NCBI GenBank assembly: GCA_036897625.1
Contig: JAYMTA010000528.1
Location: 1-27,345 of the forward strand
From: Pelargonium cotyledonis
Taxonomy: Eukaryota > Streptophyta > Magnoliopsida > Geraniales > Geraniaceae
Length of the DNA stretch: 27,345 bases
Direction: 5' to 3'
A program made the position numbers and the translations under genes. The notes beneath the pieces are model-generated. The model ran no database searches and was not told where the DNA came from. It saw nothing but the letters and a program-made list of their open reading frames with translations. Shown one piece after another: positions 1 through 11,659 of the stretch (position 1 is its first letter; every line of letters starts with the position of its first letter).

Positions 1-760
1 ATATTAAAAATGAACTCATATATATTACATTTCTCTTAGTTATGATCATTTTTATAAATTATAAATTTGATTTTTGAGTTAATAAATAAAATTAATAATT
101 GTGAACGTTGAAAAAAATTATGAAAAAAACCGTGTTAAAGTATTAAGTTATAATTTTTTTTAACAAAACAAATAAACGACAAAAAATGACCTATTAATTA
201 TGTCTCATGAGCAACTAACAGTTAAAGTTAACTAATATGTAACGGTAACCACTTGTTTGTTTAATTTTTGAAAAGTTCAGCCACTAATTTGTCACTTTTA
301 AAAGTTCGACTACCATTTTAACTTTTAGCTCAAAGTTCAGTCACCAATTTGAACTAAAGTCTATACCTTATCTATAAGTTCTAAATTGGTTCATAATTTG
401 ATACTCAAACTATTTATTTTGTTCCAATTTAATACCTGAATTTTTTTCAATTTAACACTGCAATATCACGACGTTACGAGTGTCATTACATGTCGTGGGT
501 CACACCTGTCCTAGTTGATGCCATTTCTCAAAACAAAAAAAGAAAAAACTATTGGAGAACTACTAAGGCTAGAAATAGGCACTACAAGCTACAATGAGAT
601 GAGCTTAAATCAATGGATATGTAAGAGAACTTTTTGTTTGTGGCAAACAAGGTTTCGGCAAAGAAATCTAAGTACTTCCCCTATAAAGAAAGATGCTATA
701 CAGGCTATATAGGGAAAATAAAATTAAAAATCATGCGTGTCACTAGTAAAATTTTTCGTT
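1..760. other. AT-rich intergenic DNA
   Basis: No gene is recognised here. Around 270-350 short phrases resembling 'aaagttcagtcaccaattt' recur in degenerate form, as in many dispersed plant repeats, but I cannot place them in a family. The longest open frame, 65 codons at 515-712, has no recognisable motif and looks like chance. Confidence 0.5.
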
Positions 761-2545
761 AAGAAACATGCACAAATATCGAGAAAACAAATAACGACAA
801 AATTAAAATACCCTATTGTGATTGATCATCAATGGTTAACTTGCACAATTATCAAACATATGCCGCTAAATCTATGTATATAGTTCATCTAAAAAGGTTA
901 TATGCTACACATGTCAAATAAAATCTTCAAATCATGTGGACGTTACAATGTAATATTTGAGGATTACTTATTAAGGAACATGCACGAATGTTAAGAAAAT
1001 AAGTAACATGAGTCGACTAAATTGTTACTACAATGCTAAGTTATGTCACAATAGCTAAATCGTACTATCATTACGGCCAATATATACTAAACAAATCTAA
1101 GTAGTTCATTTAAGGAAAAGCCACATGTTACACATGTCAAATAAAACTTTAGGTCATGTGGAGTCTATTAATAATTCAACACTATTGAGGAACATGTACA
1201 AATGTCAAAAATCCAAACAACCTCAGTCTATTTGCCTGCCACTATATTATTGTCAAATTTTATCAAGATAGCTAACACACACAATCATTACGAACATGCC
1301 ACTACATCCAAATAGTTAATCAGAAAAAATATGTGGTACACATGATAAATAAAATCTTAATATCGTAAGGAGAATGTTACTAATGATCGACGTTAATAAA
1401 CATTCATAAATATCAAATTTTTTTTACTAAATCAAAGTAGTTCATCTAAAAAAAGATTATTAGCCACACATGTTAAATGAAATCTTCAAACCATGTGGAT
1501 GTTATTAAAGAATTCATCTTTAAGGAACATGCACAAATGTCAAGAAAATAGGCAACTGACGGTTTAATGATTATTCGTTACAATATTGTTAAGTTATGTT
1601 ATGATACCTAACTTGTACAATCATTTCAAACATGCCAGTAAGTCGAATCAGGTGATATACATTTAAAAAGTTATATGCTACATATGCGAAATAAATTCTT
1701 AAAATAAAGTAGATGTTATTACTGATTCATTATTAAGGAATACAATTGTCAATAAAAGTAAGTCGCGACAATCAACTAAGGGTTTGTTTGGTAACACTAC
1801 TAGAGGGCTTTTAGTTATGACAAGCCCATTTATTGTTTGTCACGTAAAATTTCTGCAGGGATAAAATTTGGTTATTGTGTTTGCTTATTGAGAGCTTTTG
1901 GACAGCTTCTGTAATAATTGTCATTTTTGGAGAAGCAATTTTTTTTTGCGTCTGTCTGACATAGAAGCAAAAGGAGAAAGATAATAATTTTGTATTCCAT
2001 ATATGCCCCACTTTTGACATGTTGATTGTCTATATTGTCCCTCTTAATATAGAAGGTTGACCCTTTTAGTATATAAGTTGATTCTTATTAGAAAAAACTT
2101 GACATTTAGAAAATAAAAGTTGACCTATATAGAACAAATGTTGGTTGTTCTTATAAAAATGTTGACCTTTATATTATGTAGGTTGATTGTTTTTCAAAAA
2201 AATTGACATATTTTGATGCAAAGGTTATACACTAATATTTATATGCATGTACATTTTAGTCATTTTACTTATAACATTTATATAGAAATCCAAATGTTGT
2301 TTGCTTGTGTTTTAGAACACTAAAATACTTTTGTTGGCTTCTACATAATTTTACTAACAAACATGATTGCTTTTATAAGCTATTTGAAGCTGCTTTTGAC
2401 TTTTGACTAGTATTACCAAACAAGCCCTAAATTGTCACTACCTGTTAAGTTTTGTCATAACACGTTCAATCATTACGATTATGCTATTGAAACTATAAGG
2501 ACACCGCGCTACACATATGTGACACGTCACGTGCTAACAAGTGTA
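761..2545. repeat. Satellite-like tandem array, ~212-bp unit, six visible copies
   Basis: The phrase 'aaggaacatgcacaaatgtc' or a close variant recurs at 761, 973, 1187, 1395, 1522 and 1735, with spacings of 212, 214, 208, 127 and 213. Other parts of the unit recur in the same order, for example 'ctacacatgtcaaataaaat' followed by 'tcatgtgga', and 'acaatcattacgaacatgcc'. The fourth unit is short and has lost its middle. The sixth unit is split at 1777 by a MITE and resumes at 2431. Copies differ by many substitutions and small indels, so the array is old. It has no coding capacity. It may be a small tandem-repeat locus or internal repeats of an unidentified element. Confidence 0.8.
1780..2427. 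mobile_element. Tourist-like (PIF/Harbinger) MITE, 648 bp
   Basis: The ends are inverted repeats: GGGTTTGTTTGGTAACACTA on the left, and the reverse complement of GGGCTTGTTTGGTAATACTA on the right. Both are flanked by TAA (1777-1779 and 2428-2430), the 3-bp target duplication usual for PIF/Harbinger elements. Removing the element and one TAA restores a phrase close to that in a sister satellite unit near 1018 ('gactaaattgt'). The interior is AT-rich and has several short 'gttgacc'-like phrases but no transposase frame. It is therefore a non-autonomous element. Confidence 0.85.
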
Positions 2546-2554
2546 CACCACTAC

Positions 2555-2701
2555 CATATAATTATTGATATTTGCTTCAAGAAGAAACTATCTTCGTCTC
2601 TTTTCCCTTCTTTAAGGAGATATTTTTTTTCATTCTTCTTTAAGCATGGCCAATTGGGTAATTAGTGGGTGTAAAAAGCATATAATTATTGATATTTGCT
2701 T
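2555..2701 (+). repeat. Perfect 23-bp direct repeat pair
   Basis: The same 23 bases, beginning 'catataattattgatat', lie at 2555-2577 and 2679-2701, 124 bp apart. The sequence between the copies is T-rich and unrelated. It may be a local duplication or the footprint of an insertion. I see no element ends just inside the copies. Confidence 0.7.
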
Positions 2702-2895
2702 TAAATTCATCAAATGAATGATCATTAGGTGACTAATTGAATTTGACAGGGGAAAACAATAGCTACATATGTAATTGGGTGGACTATAACTATTGCAAAA
2801 ATTTGATAGAGTTTGTAGATATTTTTAATTAGTTGTTAGCAAGATTTGATGTTAACACTTTGTTAACCATATTTTATTAAATGAGTAATATGGAC

Positions 2896-3090
2896 ATCAG
2901 TTGACTGATATAATTTTATATCAGTTGCACTAATCAGATGATGACACCTCTTTTCAAATCGTGGATCTGGACGGGTTGTTCCGCTCCCAAAAATTCACTT
3001 GGGTAGGTATAAGTGAAATTTAATGAGGTGACATCACCTCATTAGTTTGGTTAAGTTGCAACTAATATAAAGTTATATCAGTCATCTGAT
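2896..3090. mobile_element. Foldback MITE with long terminal inverted repeats, 195 bp
   Basis: The left arm begins 'atcagttgactgatataatt' and matches the reverse complement of the right arm, 'atcagatgactgatataact', with three mismatches over the first ~34 bases. After an 11-base gap, 'ctaatcagatgatgacacct' pairs with 'ctaatgaggtgatgtcacct'. Nearly the whole element can fold on itself. I cannot identify a target duplication, so the superfamily is uncertain. It has no coding capacity. Confidence 0.65.
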
Positions 3091-5320
3091 ACACATCTTA
3101 CTCTTATTAAATTAATTAACAATAACAAATTTTGCAATATTCAGCCAATATTTAATATATATTTCTATGTAGCCTACTAATATTTTACTGCTATCAATGA
3201 AAATTATAAAAATAAAATAAACCTAATTAGTACTTATGTGTCTACATTGTCTACTAGTTATAAAAAATAATATAAATGTAGTATGTTCGAACACTTCAGC
3301 ATAATTAACATTTGTGCACTTATTGATAACTTCATAATCCTTCACTTTTGTTACAAAAATAGCTTACCCAATTGCACAAATTTATTTATTCAAAATTTGA
3401 GGCTTAATAATTTTAACAAAAAGAAATTATTAGAAAAAAATCCTTGTAAAATTACCCATTTTCTATGGTTCTATGGTATTTAACATCCAACTAAAATATA
3501 TATAAGTGGAGTCATGTCAAAAATATATAGGACATGTAAGACCCATGATGCACTACTCATAAGAGTTGACATTTGCTTTTTATTTTCTATTTCTTTTATA
3601 ATATTTACTTTACTTTTATTCATATATTATTGTTTCTTGATGCCTCTTTTTTTTTCTTTTTTTTTGAGATTCTTTGTTATGATTTTATCCCAATCAACTC
3701 TAAATAAAAAATTTATTTTAATGGTTAGATTCTTCTTTAAATGACAATTTATGCTATATATTAATGAAACAATCAATCTTGGATTCTCTTTTAAATTCTA
3801 TGTGTTTGTTTAACATTTTATCACTTTTTTTTATGGGAAACAAAACCCACAAAATGCTCCAATAAATTGTTTGATAAAAAAATTGGCAATTTGTAGTGTG
3901 GGATGGTCACATTAATAAAAATATTATTCTAAGAGAAAGCAGTTGAGAAATAACAATAGCACTGCTAAAAAACAAACTAAGCCAAACGGTTAAAATATTT
4001 TGAATATTTTTTAGTCTCAAATTTGTTCTCTGTTAACGATATGGGGTGAGATATTGGAGTTTAAAAATGAGAGCTATCATATTTTGTAATTTAACATTGC
4101 TACCATAATGGAAAGAAGAAAAAAGAAAGTAAAATATAATAATAATATTTATTATAGTACTATCATGGGCTTCAGTCTGAAAATTGCTTTTTGGCCTTTT
4201 TATTATTTTGTAATTATATTGGGATGATTTAAATTTTAAACTTACTAAATTAAGTAGTCACCAAAGTTGCTTTTATTTGCTTTATTATTCTGGAAAGAAA
4301 CATTGCTGCATGGCATTTTCACAACTGTTTGCTTTTTTTTTTTAATTATTTAAATCAATAGTGTCTAAATCATCAAAATACAAGTATCAATTTTTTTTGG
4401 CTTTCAACAATAGAATAATTTGGAAGTTAATGCTACTATAATAGTATCATTTGGTTTTGGTGTTCAAAACAATTTTTTTTTATAAGCGAGCGGTACCTTT
4501 TATTAAAATGTCGCTAAAACCAAAAATAAAAGTATAAGAGAAGTGCACCGAAACCTGGCAAAAACAGGCAAAAAGATCGGTCACCCAAAAATTAGTTTTT
4601 GTGTTTAAGATTCTTAGGTAAGAATTGTCAAAATAATGTTTTAATATTTTTAAACTTTTCAATTAAAAAATTAAATATACTCTAACTTTGAATTAAACAT
4701 AATATGCCTAATCCTTAAAAAAAAACATAATATGCTTAATGATCACTTTAAAATATTTTTCCAATTCTTTAAATTCATTTCTATATATTTTAAATATAAT
4801 GAATGATTTAAAAAACTAATAACCCAACTAGTTCGACAAGAAGTCAAAAACCCACTAAGTAAACCGGTCTAATTTATTAATAATTAATTCTAAATTTGGA
4901 CCAAACTCAATAATATTGGAAAAAATTAGGTTTGATCACTCAAAAACTGTGCTTTTGGTCAATAGGTTTTTATTTATTTATTTATTTATACTAAACAAAA
5001 TTTGCACAAAGTCATGAAGAAGAAGAAAAATAATGCAAACTTACTAAGAAAATGTTAACATGCACATTAAAAAAATATATGATTAGAGTTTAAACTAGCA
5101 TTAAAAAATAATTTAAACAATAATTTTATGAGATTTGTTAGGTAACAATTACTCATTAAATATAGTAGTAACAAAGACATGCCTTGGGATTAACACACTA
5201 GAAAACAAAACAATTAGTTGAATTACATGAAATCTTCATAATTAATTAGAGTTAAGTATTTGTCAAATTAATTGGGTTCGTTGATTGCTATACCTTTTCT
5301 CCATGTGATTAAAACACTAA
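3091..5320. other. AT-rich intergenic DNA
   Basis: No gene is supported. Open frames up to ~76 codons (for example 3514-3744) are poly-Phe/Leu/Ile translations of T-rich DNA. A stretch near 4470-4600 of more balanced composition may be an old repeat remnant, but I cannot classify it. Confidence 0.5.
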
Positions 5321-5410
5321 CCAAACCTATTTGTTTAATCATTTTTAGCACCAAACCTAAGTGTTTAATAATTTATTAGCACCAAACTTACTTTTTAATC
5401 ATTGTTTTAG
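5321..5410 (+). repeat. Three tandem copies of a ~30-bp unit
   Basis: Units at 5321-5350, 5351-5381 and 5382-5410 each begin 'ccaaac' and continue with a form of 'gtttaat.attttta'. They are diverged and non-coding. Confidence 0.65.
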
Positions 5411-5696
5411 TCTATTTTTATGATTATCTAATAATGAACCTTTGAGAATGAGTCGGGTAAGAAATCTCGATAAATCAAGTAGAGTCTAGATACAAATCAA
5501 GAATGTTCTTGAGTTTTTCATAATGAGTAGTCCATGGAAATAAGATTTAAATAAGGGATGCAATAGTAAAATTACCATTTAAATAAAAATATATTATGTG
5601 TCAAATTTCTCTTGACCTATAATCTTAACTAATAGTTAGAAATGACTCGATTAATGTTTAAAAAGTTTAGTAGACAACATATGTATTTACCCTTTT

Positions 5697-5834
5697 GGAC
5701 TTTTAGCTGCATTTATTAACTGCGATTTAAAACTGCAATAAAGGATTGCCTTGGACTTTCCGCTGCACTGCGATTATTAACTGCAATAAGACTTTTAGTT
5801 GCAGTTATTAACTGCGGTTATGAAATGCAATAAG
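5697..5834 (+). repeat. Degenerate tandem repeat with 'attaactgc' motif
   Basis: Three diverged units each start with 'ggactttt' or a variant and end in 'tgcaataa'. They share the phrase 'ttattaactgc', seen near 5713, 5775 and 5807. The role is unknown. Confidence 0.55.
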
Positions 5835-8158
5835 ATGAAGATTAATTTCTTAACCGGCCTTCACAATACTAGCCGTTTGTGCTTAATTCAACCTTGTTAT
5901 ATTATAAACTTTATTCGGCTTTCACTTTGAACAAGTCATTTTTCTAAGCTCTCCATATTTCAATCTTCTCGTCTCTTTTTCTATGCAACTAAGAGCATGA
6001 AGCTACAGTAAAAGAACCAAGTCATTCTCTTCATCTAGAAATTATAGTTCAAATCAACGTTTATTAGTGTATGAGCATTAAATCCATGGAAATGATTTGA
6101 GTATGATAGTAGAGAATTGAAGTCAAGTAGGTCATTTTCACTGGCAAGATCATGCAACACGTATCATAGGTAAAATTGATGCTGATTACCAAAGTTTTGG
6201 ACATTAATTACTAGTCAAATAGAAAACCTAACTATATATAATATCAACATGTTCATGCACATTTATATATTGAAAATATAATGCAAGTTCACTACCTCAC
6301 ATGTGAAAAAGAAAAATAGTCAATAAATTAAAAGAGCAACTATGATTATCCATAGTTAAAGGAAGTAAAATTGTGATTGTATCTAAAAAAAAGTGTGATT
6401 AACAATATAATTTGGGTTGTTTTGGACCTTTTGGTTTAGGAGCCACACAATTTGCATAGCAAAGTAAAGATCTTTTTGTAATTTTTAAACCTTGTGAGTT
6501 ATGGGCCTTTCAAAATTGAAATCATTCACAAGTTACTCTTGATTTATAATATCATTAATTAAGGTTGTGGTGGGTTCATTATTGGATTGAATCACACTCA
6601 TTACACATATTAACAAAATAAATAAAAAGTTGTTCAAAAATTAAATCAGTTTACTAATCTTACTATCAGCTTGTCGAACTTAATCGTTTTATTTCTAAAA
6701 TTTATGTCACTCTCTAATATACTTTTCAATTGATTTTTTTCTTATTGATTAATTAAAATTGGACCCAAATTAAATTTTAAAAGTAGATTCAATCGAGTAT
6801 GATTGATTTATCATATTATCTTGGCTTGATCCATTGATGGCACCACAAAATACTAAGTCCATATCTTTATTTCCAATCAAAAGAAGGTCCAAATTTGGAT
6901 ACTTTTGATGTGTAGATTGAGATTTTGATGGTAACACGACACAACAACCTTTGAAAGAAAAAAAAAAGTAGGGCAAATAGAGACGTTTATATATAATCAG
7001 TCTCATCTATTCTTGTGGTACCTCACAAATTATGGGTTGGTTCCTTATAATTTCTGCAAAGGAATGAAAGCAACTCTAAAATTTAAACCAAAAAAACATC
7101 AAAATCATATTTGTATATGATCAATTTACTAGGATTAGATGGAACCGGCCAAAATGAACATGTTACATGCAATGCATAGAACACTTGTTGTGTGGGAACA
7201 GATGTGAAAATTGAAGCGCCGCAAAATATAACGTGACTTTAGAAAAATATTAGACCATACTATTCAATAAAGTAGAATGCACCAACCTAACAAAAAAAAG
7301 TACACTCCCAAAGTTTGGTCCAAAACTCTTGGCTACTTTAATTTTCTTCATAATTCTTCACTTTAATTTCTTTTTCTATTTCCTTTGGGAACTATATATC
7401 ACTAAACAATAATTGGGTGGCACTCATGCAAACAGAAGAGAAATGATGGTATAACTCGTGCTCGGAACGAAATGAAATTAGCTCAGACGCGTCTCATACG
7501 TGTTTCTGGACATGATTTAAACAAATATTTGTATAAACTTTGAGCAATTTACTGACGCGTAATATTTTATTAATTGACATCTCACTTTGTACACATAATA
7601 TGTTATTTCATCATAATATTTGTACAAAATGATGTATCATATATCGCACGTTAAATATGCTAATTTCAGCCAGATCCACACAAAAAAAAAAACACTGAAA
7701 AGCCTATGGGCCAAACCGATTATCTGTCATATATACTAAAAGGGCCACTAAACAATTCACTGGCCCAAATCAAAGTAAATAATAATAAAAACTCTCTAAC
7801 CTAAATATGACCATTCAACTTTCAGGTTACACGCTTAACGCGAATTCGACATAAAAGGTGCACAAATTTTATATTTAATTATACGAGTTTATCTAGACCT
7901 AAACTTTAATTTCTCAAGAAACATCCCACCAAATCCGACTTAAAATTAGGTTGGTTGTGACTTGAGTCTACAAATTTTTTGGTTGGATTTCGAGTGGCCA
8001 CAATCTCGGAAGAAATCAAATTAAGCAATGCAATGTAATCAAATTTAATGGGTAAATAATCTATTATATAATATTTAAAAACAAATCTACACTTGAATAT
8101 TAGACTCATTTGGTTGTTTCACATCTTGAGATGGTGAGCACAACTTTTCAGACACCTT
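5835..8158. other. AT-rich intergenic DNA downstream of the transporter gene
   Basis: No gene is supported. Short open frames (for example 6770-7006 and 7906-8109, minus) lack recognisable motifs. The last few hundred bases are expected to include the transporter 3' untranslated region, whose stop is at 8159-8161. Confidence 0.5.
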
Positions 8159-10783
8159 CTACTCTTTGCTCTTTGCCCACAAAACACTGTAGAGACTTAT
8201 AACAAACAAGAGCCCACCTAAAATGCTGCAAAAGATACCAAACATAAAAATTTATTAAAAACCGTTACAAGGTACATGTAATTTACACGTATCAATTTCC
8301 CTTATATTAAGGTTTGTAATAAGTGCTTACCTTCCTAAGGTAATGACCTCTCCTAAGAGAATCACAGAACAAAAGCTTGTTATGATGAGAGCCAAAGGTG
8401 TTGACATGGCTTGGAATAGAGGCCCTTTCTTCTCTATCACAAACGCTAGCAAGTAATATGATGTTCCATTCACTATCATGCCCTGTCACACAATTATCAA
8501 ACACATGATATCTCAATACCTAAAAGAACTCAAATTCGACGGGACAATCCGTGTCTATGAATTCCCGTGATGAATATCAATGATATTATCATAGAGCGTT
8601 TAGAGCTGAAAATTTGGGTTTCTTCCGTTTGTATCTTTTGGGTTCATGTTGAAAATGCATAACATGAACTCAAGGATAGTAGCGCAGTTGGCAACTCAGG
8701 CTGCGTGAGTGGGAAGAGTGCTTGCGTTCGATCTCCGCTCAACACACCCATGGGGAGAGGTGAAAGCTTTAACTGTGTACAAATCTCGAATGTGGATTAG
8801 TCTGGGTGTGGTAAAACGGCTAAAAGGTCCCACCCGCCAATGTGCGGACCCGCTCAGGAACCTCATGGTATAAACCAAAAAAAAATAAAAAATGCATAAC
8901 ATGAACCCAAGTACCCAGCACGACCCCAATTTGCAAAGAGGTGCGTGCTTAGGGCCGGATTGGGTTATAGACTTTACACTTTGAAAAAATGTGTGAGTTC
9001 AGCTGAGTAAGCATGTTGCCCGACCCAAAATTCACCCAGACTAAAATGGGTCAAATTTCATATGCATGCGGACACTTGTCTGAATTGCCAACTCTACCCT
9101 CAACATAGAGAGACATATAAGATAATGGAAAAGACGAAGAAGGGTATTTAGGTAATTACACAGTAAGCAGCAGCAAATAGGCTGATATTCCAATGAAGCT
9201 TCCATTGAGAAGGATCTCTTTCAAAGGCAATGGCAACAAAAAGAGACTAAAATGCACTGCAAAGGCACTGAAGGCTTGTGAATCTCAGCTTTGAAGGATA
9301 GCTTTTCAATACTTGAGCTTACATTTAATATCAAAAATAAAATTTTAATTTTAATTTTTTTTGTCATTTTTTACAAAAATAACATGGATTCTCATAAACA
9401 AATGTAAACATGTTCATGATAAATATTCCAAGAATCATTCAATTTTTTTTGTGATGACTATAGCTTTGTTAAATTTGTTTCTTGACTCGGTTTTTGTTCC
9501 ATTGTTTTCTTGATTCGTATCTATTTTGTGTTTCAATTTGTTTTTGTTCTACTCAGTATATGTTTTATGTCAAATCGGTCCTCACAATGATTCCATTAGA
9601 AAATATTCTAAACCAAACTCTTATAATGATAGTATATAAATTAAAAACAGTCGAGCGCTTCAAACAATCTTTATTTTAAGGTTTGAGAATAGTCGTTAAT
9701 TACCTGAAGAACAAGATACAAACCCCAAGAACATACCGTAACGAACAAGAGGAAACAACCTATCACCCATGTTTTCCTAGAAGCAACATGATGTTGGTGA
9801 TCATGAGACTCAAAGGGGTGATGATGGAGCAACGGCTTCAAATGTGGCCCTTCATAGAAGGCAAGGGTCAACACACCCCCAATGCAAGCTACTATACCTC
9901 CAACTTTGGTGATCCCAGGGATTGTCGTTACGTCAACCTTCTCCATCCTAAAAATAACACGGTACTCAGCTTGCACGTAAAGAGACGTGTTACAGTATTG
10001 TAACGACAATTGAGTCATAATCAGCTTACAAAATCGGAATCGGAATTGTTAGAAAATAATTGGCCATATATCTATACCTAAATATGACTGCAAAAATGAA
10101 GGTAGTGACAGGAAGGCAATTAGTAGCTGCAGCACCCAATGTTGCAGATGTATAAACAAGCCCAACTGAGCAAGTGTTCAAGGAAAAAGTAATCCTGTAA
10201 ATTCAAAAATTAATCAAGCAAATTAGACCCTAATTAATAAGGGTTTTATTTATTTATTTACTAACCAATAAATGGAAATATTTTTTATCTAAACAGCAAA
10301 CATATATATAAATAGTACATACCCTATTAGGGCAAGCATGAAAATCTTGAAGAAAGTCCAAAACGAGAGATGAGACACATTTTTCCTATAAAAAAACATA
10401 AACCCGAAAATGAAAATGAAACTGACACAGACATAACTCATTATACTCTCAACTTTACAATCTTTTAGTCGAAATCATTTGTAGTTGGATGTCACGAAAA
10501 GCAGTAGAGAGAAGTATTTGCAATTTGAGCTAAGCATATGACAGTTTATCGATCTGCAGTTTTTCAGAAGCGAAACGCGGATAAAAACTCGAACAAGAGG
10601 AGAGGGAAAACAAATTTACCGATCGAAAATCATGGTCATAGGGATTAGAACTAAAGCTCCAATGACTTGCCTATAGAAGATGAACACAAAACTATTCATG
10701 GCTCCATTGAATGCAGCCTTGGAGAACAAGATCATGCCAGCATATGAAGCTACAGCCAAATAAGGGCTCTTTGATGAGCCCAT
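8159..10783 (-). pseudogene. WAT1-related (nodulin MtN21 / EamA-type) transporter gene, probably inactivated
   Basis: This is a multi-pass EamA-superfamily transporter of the plant WAT1/MtN21 family, most like the At5g64700 clade. Family members are membrane proteins, and one member exports auxin from the vacuole; the substrate here is unknown. Seven exons are read on the minus strand: 10783-10620 (start MGSSKSPYLAVASYAGM), 10385-10323, 10194-10078, 9947-9704, ~9318-9160, 8482-8331 and 8225-8159. The phases fit a protein of 321 codons. Family motifs are plain: SFVFIFYRQ in exon 1, LVYTSATLGAA in exon 3, VIEKKGPLF in exon 6 and LYSVLW in the last exon. Exon 5 is damaged. The codon equivalent to Gln in the family motif IQS is TAG (9249-9247). 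The base before the expected exon start is A, not G, so the nearest AG (9319-9318) begins the exon one base late and shifts the frame. The other exons are open, so the damage looks recent. The reading of the family is firm; loss of function is inferred. Confidence 0.82.
8675..8887 (+). mobile_element. tRNA-derived SINE inside transporter intron 5
   Basis: The element begins 'gatagtagcgcagttgg', which contains a good A box (TAGCGCAGTTGG, 8679-8690). A B box, GTTCGATCTCC, follows at 8725-8735, so an internal RNA polymerase III promoter of tRNA type is present. The 3' end is an A-rich tail near 8876-8887. A 23-bp target duplication, with one T/C difference, flanks it at 8652-8674 and 8888-8910. 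It lies opposite to the host gene, between exons 5 and 6, away from splice sites. The near-identical duplication suggests a fairly young insertion. I do not recognise the family name. Confidence 0.9.
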
Positions 10784-10881
10784 TGAAAAGGGGACAAAAA
10801 TGAGTGTTTTTGGCTAATTAAGAACTTGAATTTTTGTGAATTCTCTTGTGAAGATGGTAGCTAATAGTATCCAATACTATC

Positions 10882-10899
10882 TATATATATATATATATA
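10882..10899 (-). promoter_or_regulatory. TA-repeat, likely TATA region of the transporter gene
   Basis: A (TA)n run lies about 100-115 bases before the start codon on the minus strand and is followed by an A/T-rich leader. It could serve as the TATA element. It is also a simple microsatellite, so the call is tentative. Confidence 0.4.
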
Positions 10900-11659
10900 A
10901 AGGATAAAGGAAAAGGTAGGTAGTGGTTTTATTCTATGAGCATTAGGGCATTTAAAAATGGGAAGAATGTGAGAGCCTCACATTTATTTTTCTTCAAAAG
11001 TTGGCATTTGGTATAGATTTTGGCTTTCACTATTGATGAACATTCAAGATCATTAGGAGATTTGTGATGTTAAATCAAATTTAAAAAAGAAAAAATATAA
11101 TGTAATGTAATATATGGGTTTGATTGCATGGCAAAATGATCCGGCCCGACAAAAAAATGGCCCAATTATGGCCCAAACTTAGCTTGCGGATCTTCATTGG
11201 TCCGCCTCGATGATACATGACTCGAACTTGTAAAAATAACCCGATAAAAACACGTGTGTTTTTTAGTCTAACACATTTGAGTCTGACCTCAACACGCGAA
11301 GCATTACACTTCCATAAGAAGGCCCATCTCTGACTGGACCTCGGGTTTTGTAAATGTGGCTTGGATTTAGAGTCGCGTGTATTTTGCTTACAAAATGAGC
11401 TATGTGTCATACTAGACTAAAACTGACAAAAAAATGGCATGGTATACATGTTTCGGCTTAGTCTAGTGGTTTGGGTTAAGCCCATTTCGAGTTTTATGTG
11501 TACAATGTGTGGTTTAGTGTGAACAAAATAGACCTCGGATAACAAAAGTTCTTCTTGCGAAAAGAGCAAAACAGCTCTAAAACAGTTGACAACGAGAATC
11601 GAAACTGTTATTCCACTTAAAAAGAGAAAAAGAAAAGTAATTACACCTCGATATCACGC
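10900..11659. other. Spacer between transporter and small acidic gene
   Basis: No gene is supported. The 11081-11410 minus open frame (109 codons) has no recognised domain. The stretch 11130-11480 is richer in phrases such as 'ggcccgac' and 'acccgat', which look like an old dispersed repeat, but I cannot delimit it. Confidence 0.45.

Noticed and set aside
1779-2428. hAT-type MITE with an 8-bp target duplication
   Set aside because: The terminal GGGYTTGTTTGG also suits hAT elements, but the flanking 8-mers do not match, while TAA on both sides and the sister-unit empty site fit PIF/Harbinger.
3283-3744. Plus-strand open frames of 66 and 76 codons
   Set aside because: Translations are Phe/Leu/Ile-rich products of T-rich DNA with no motif, promoter or splice context.
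8675-8750. Possible functional tRNA gene
   Set aside because: A and B boxes are present, but the acceptor stem and the cloverleaf do not close, and the unit continues into an A-tailed SINE with a target duplication.
8696-8929. 77-codon minus-strand open frame
   Set aside because: It lies inside the SINE and its flank and reads through the A-rich tail, so it is not a gene.
9683-10003. 106-codon plus-strand open frame
   Set aside because: It is the antisense shadow of transporter exon 4, whose own translation matches the WAT1 family.
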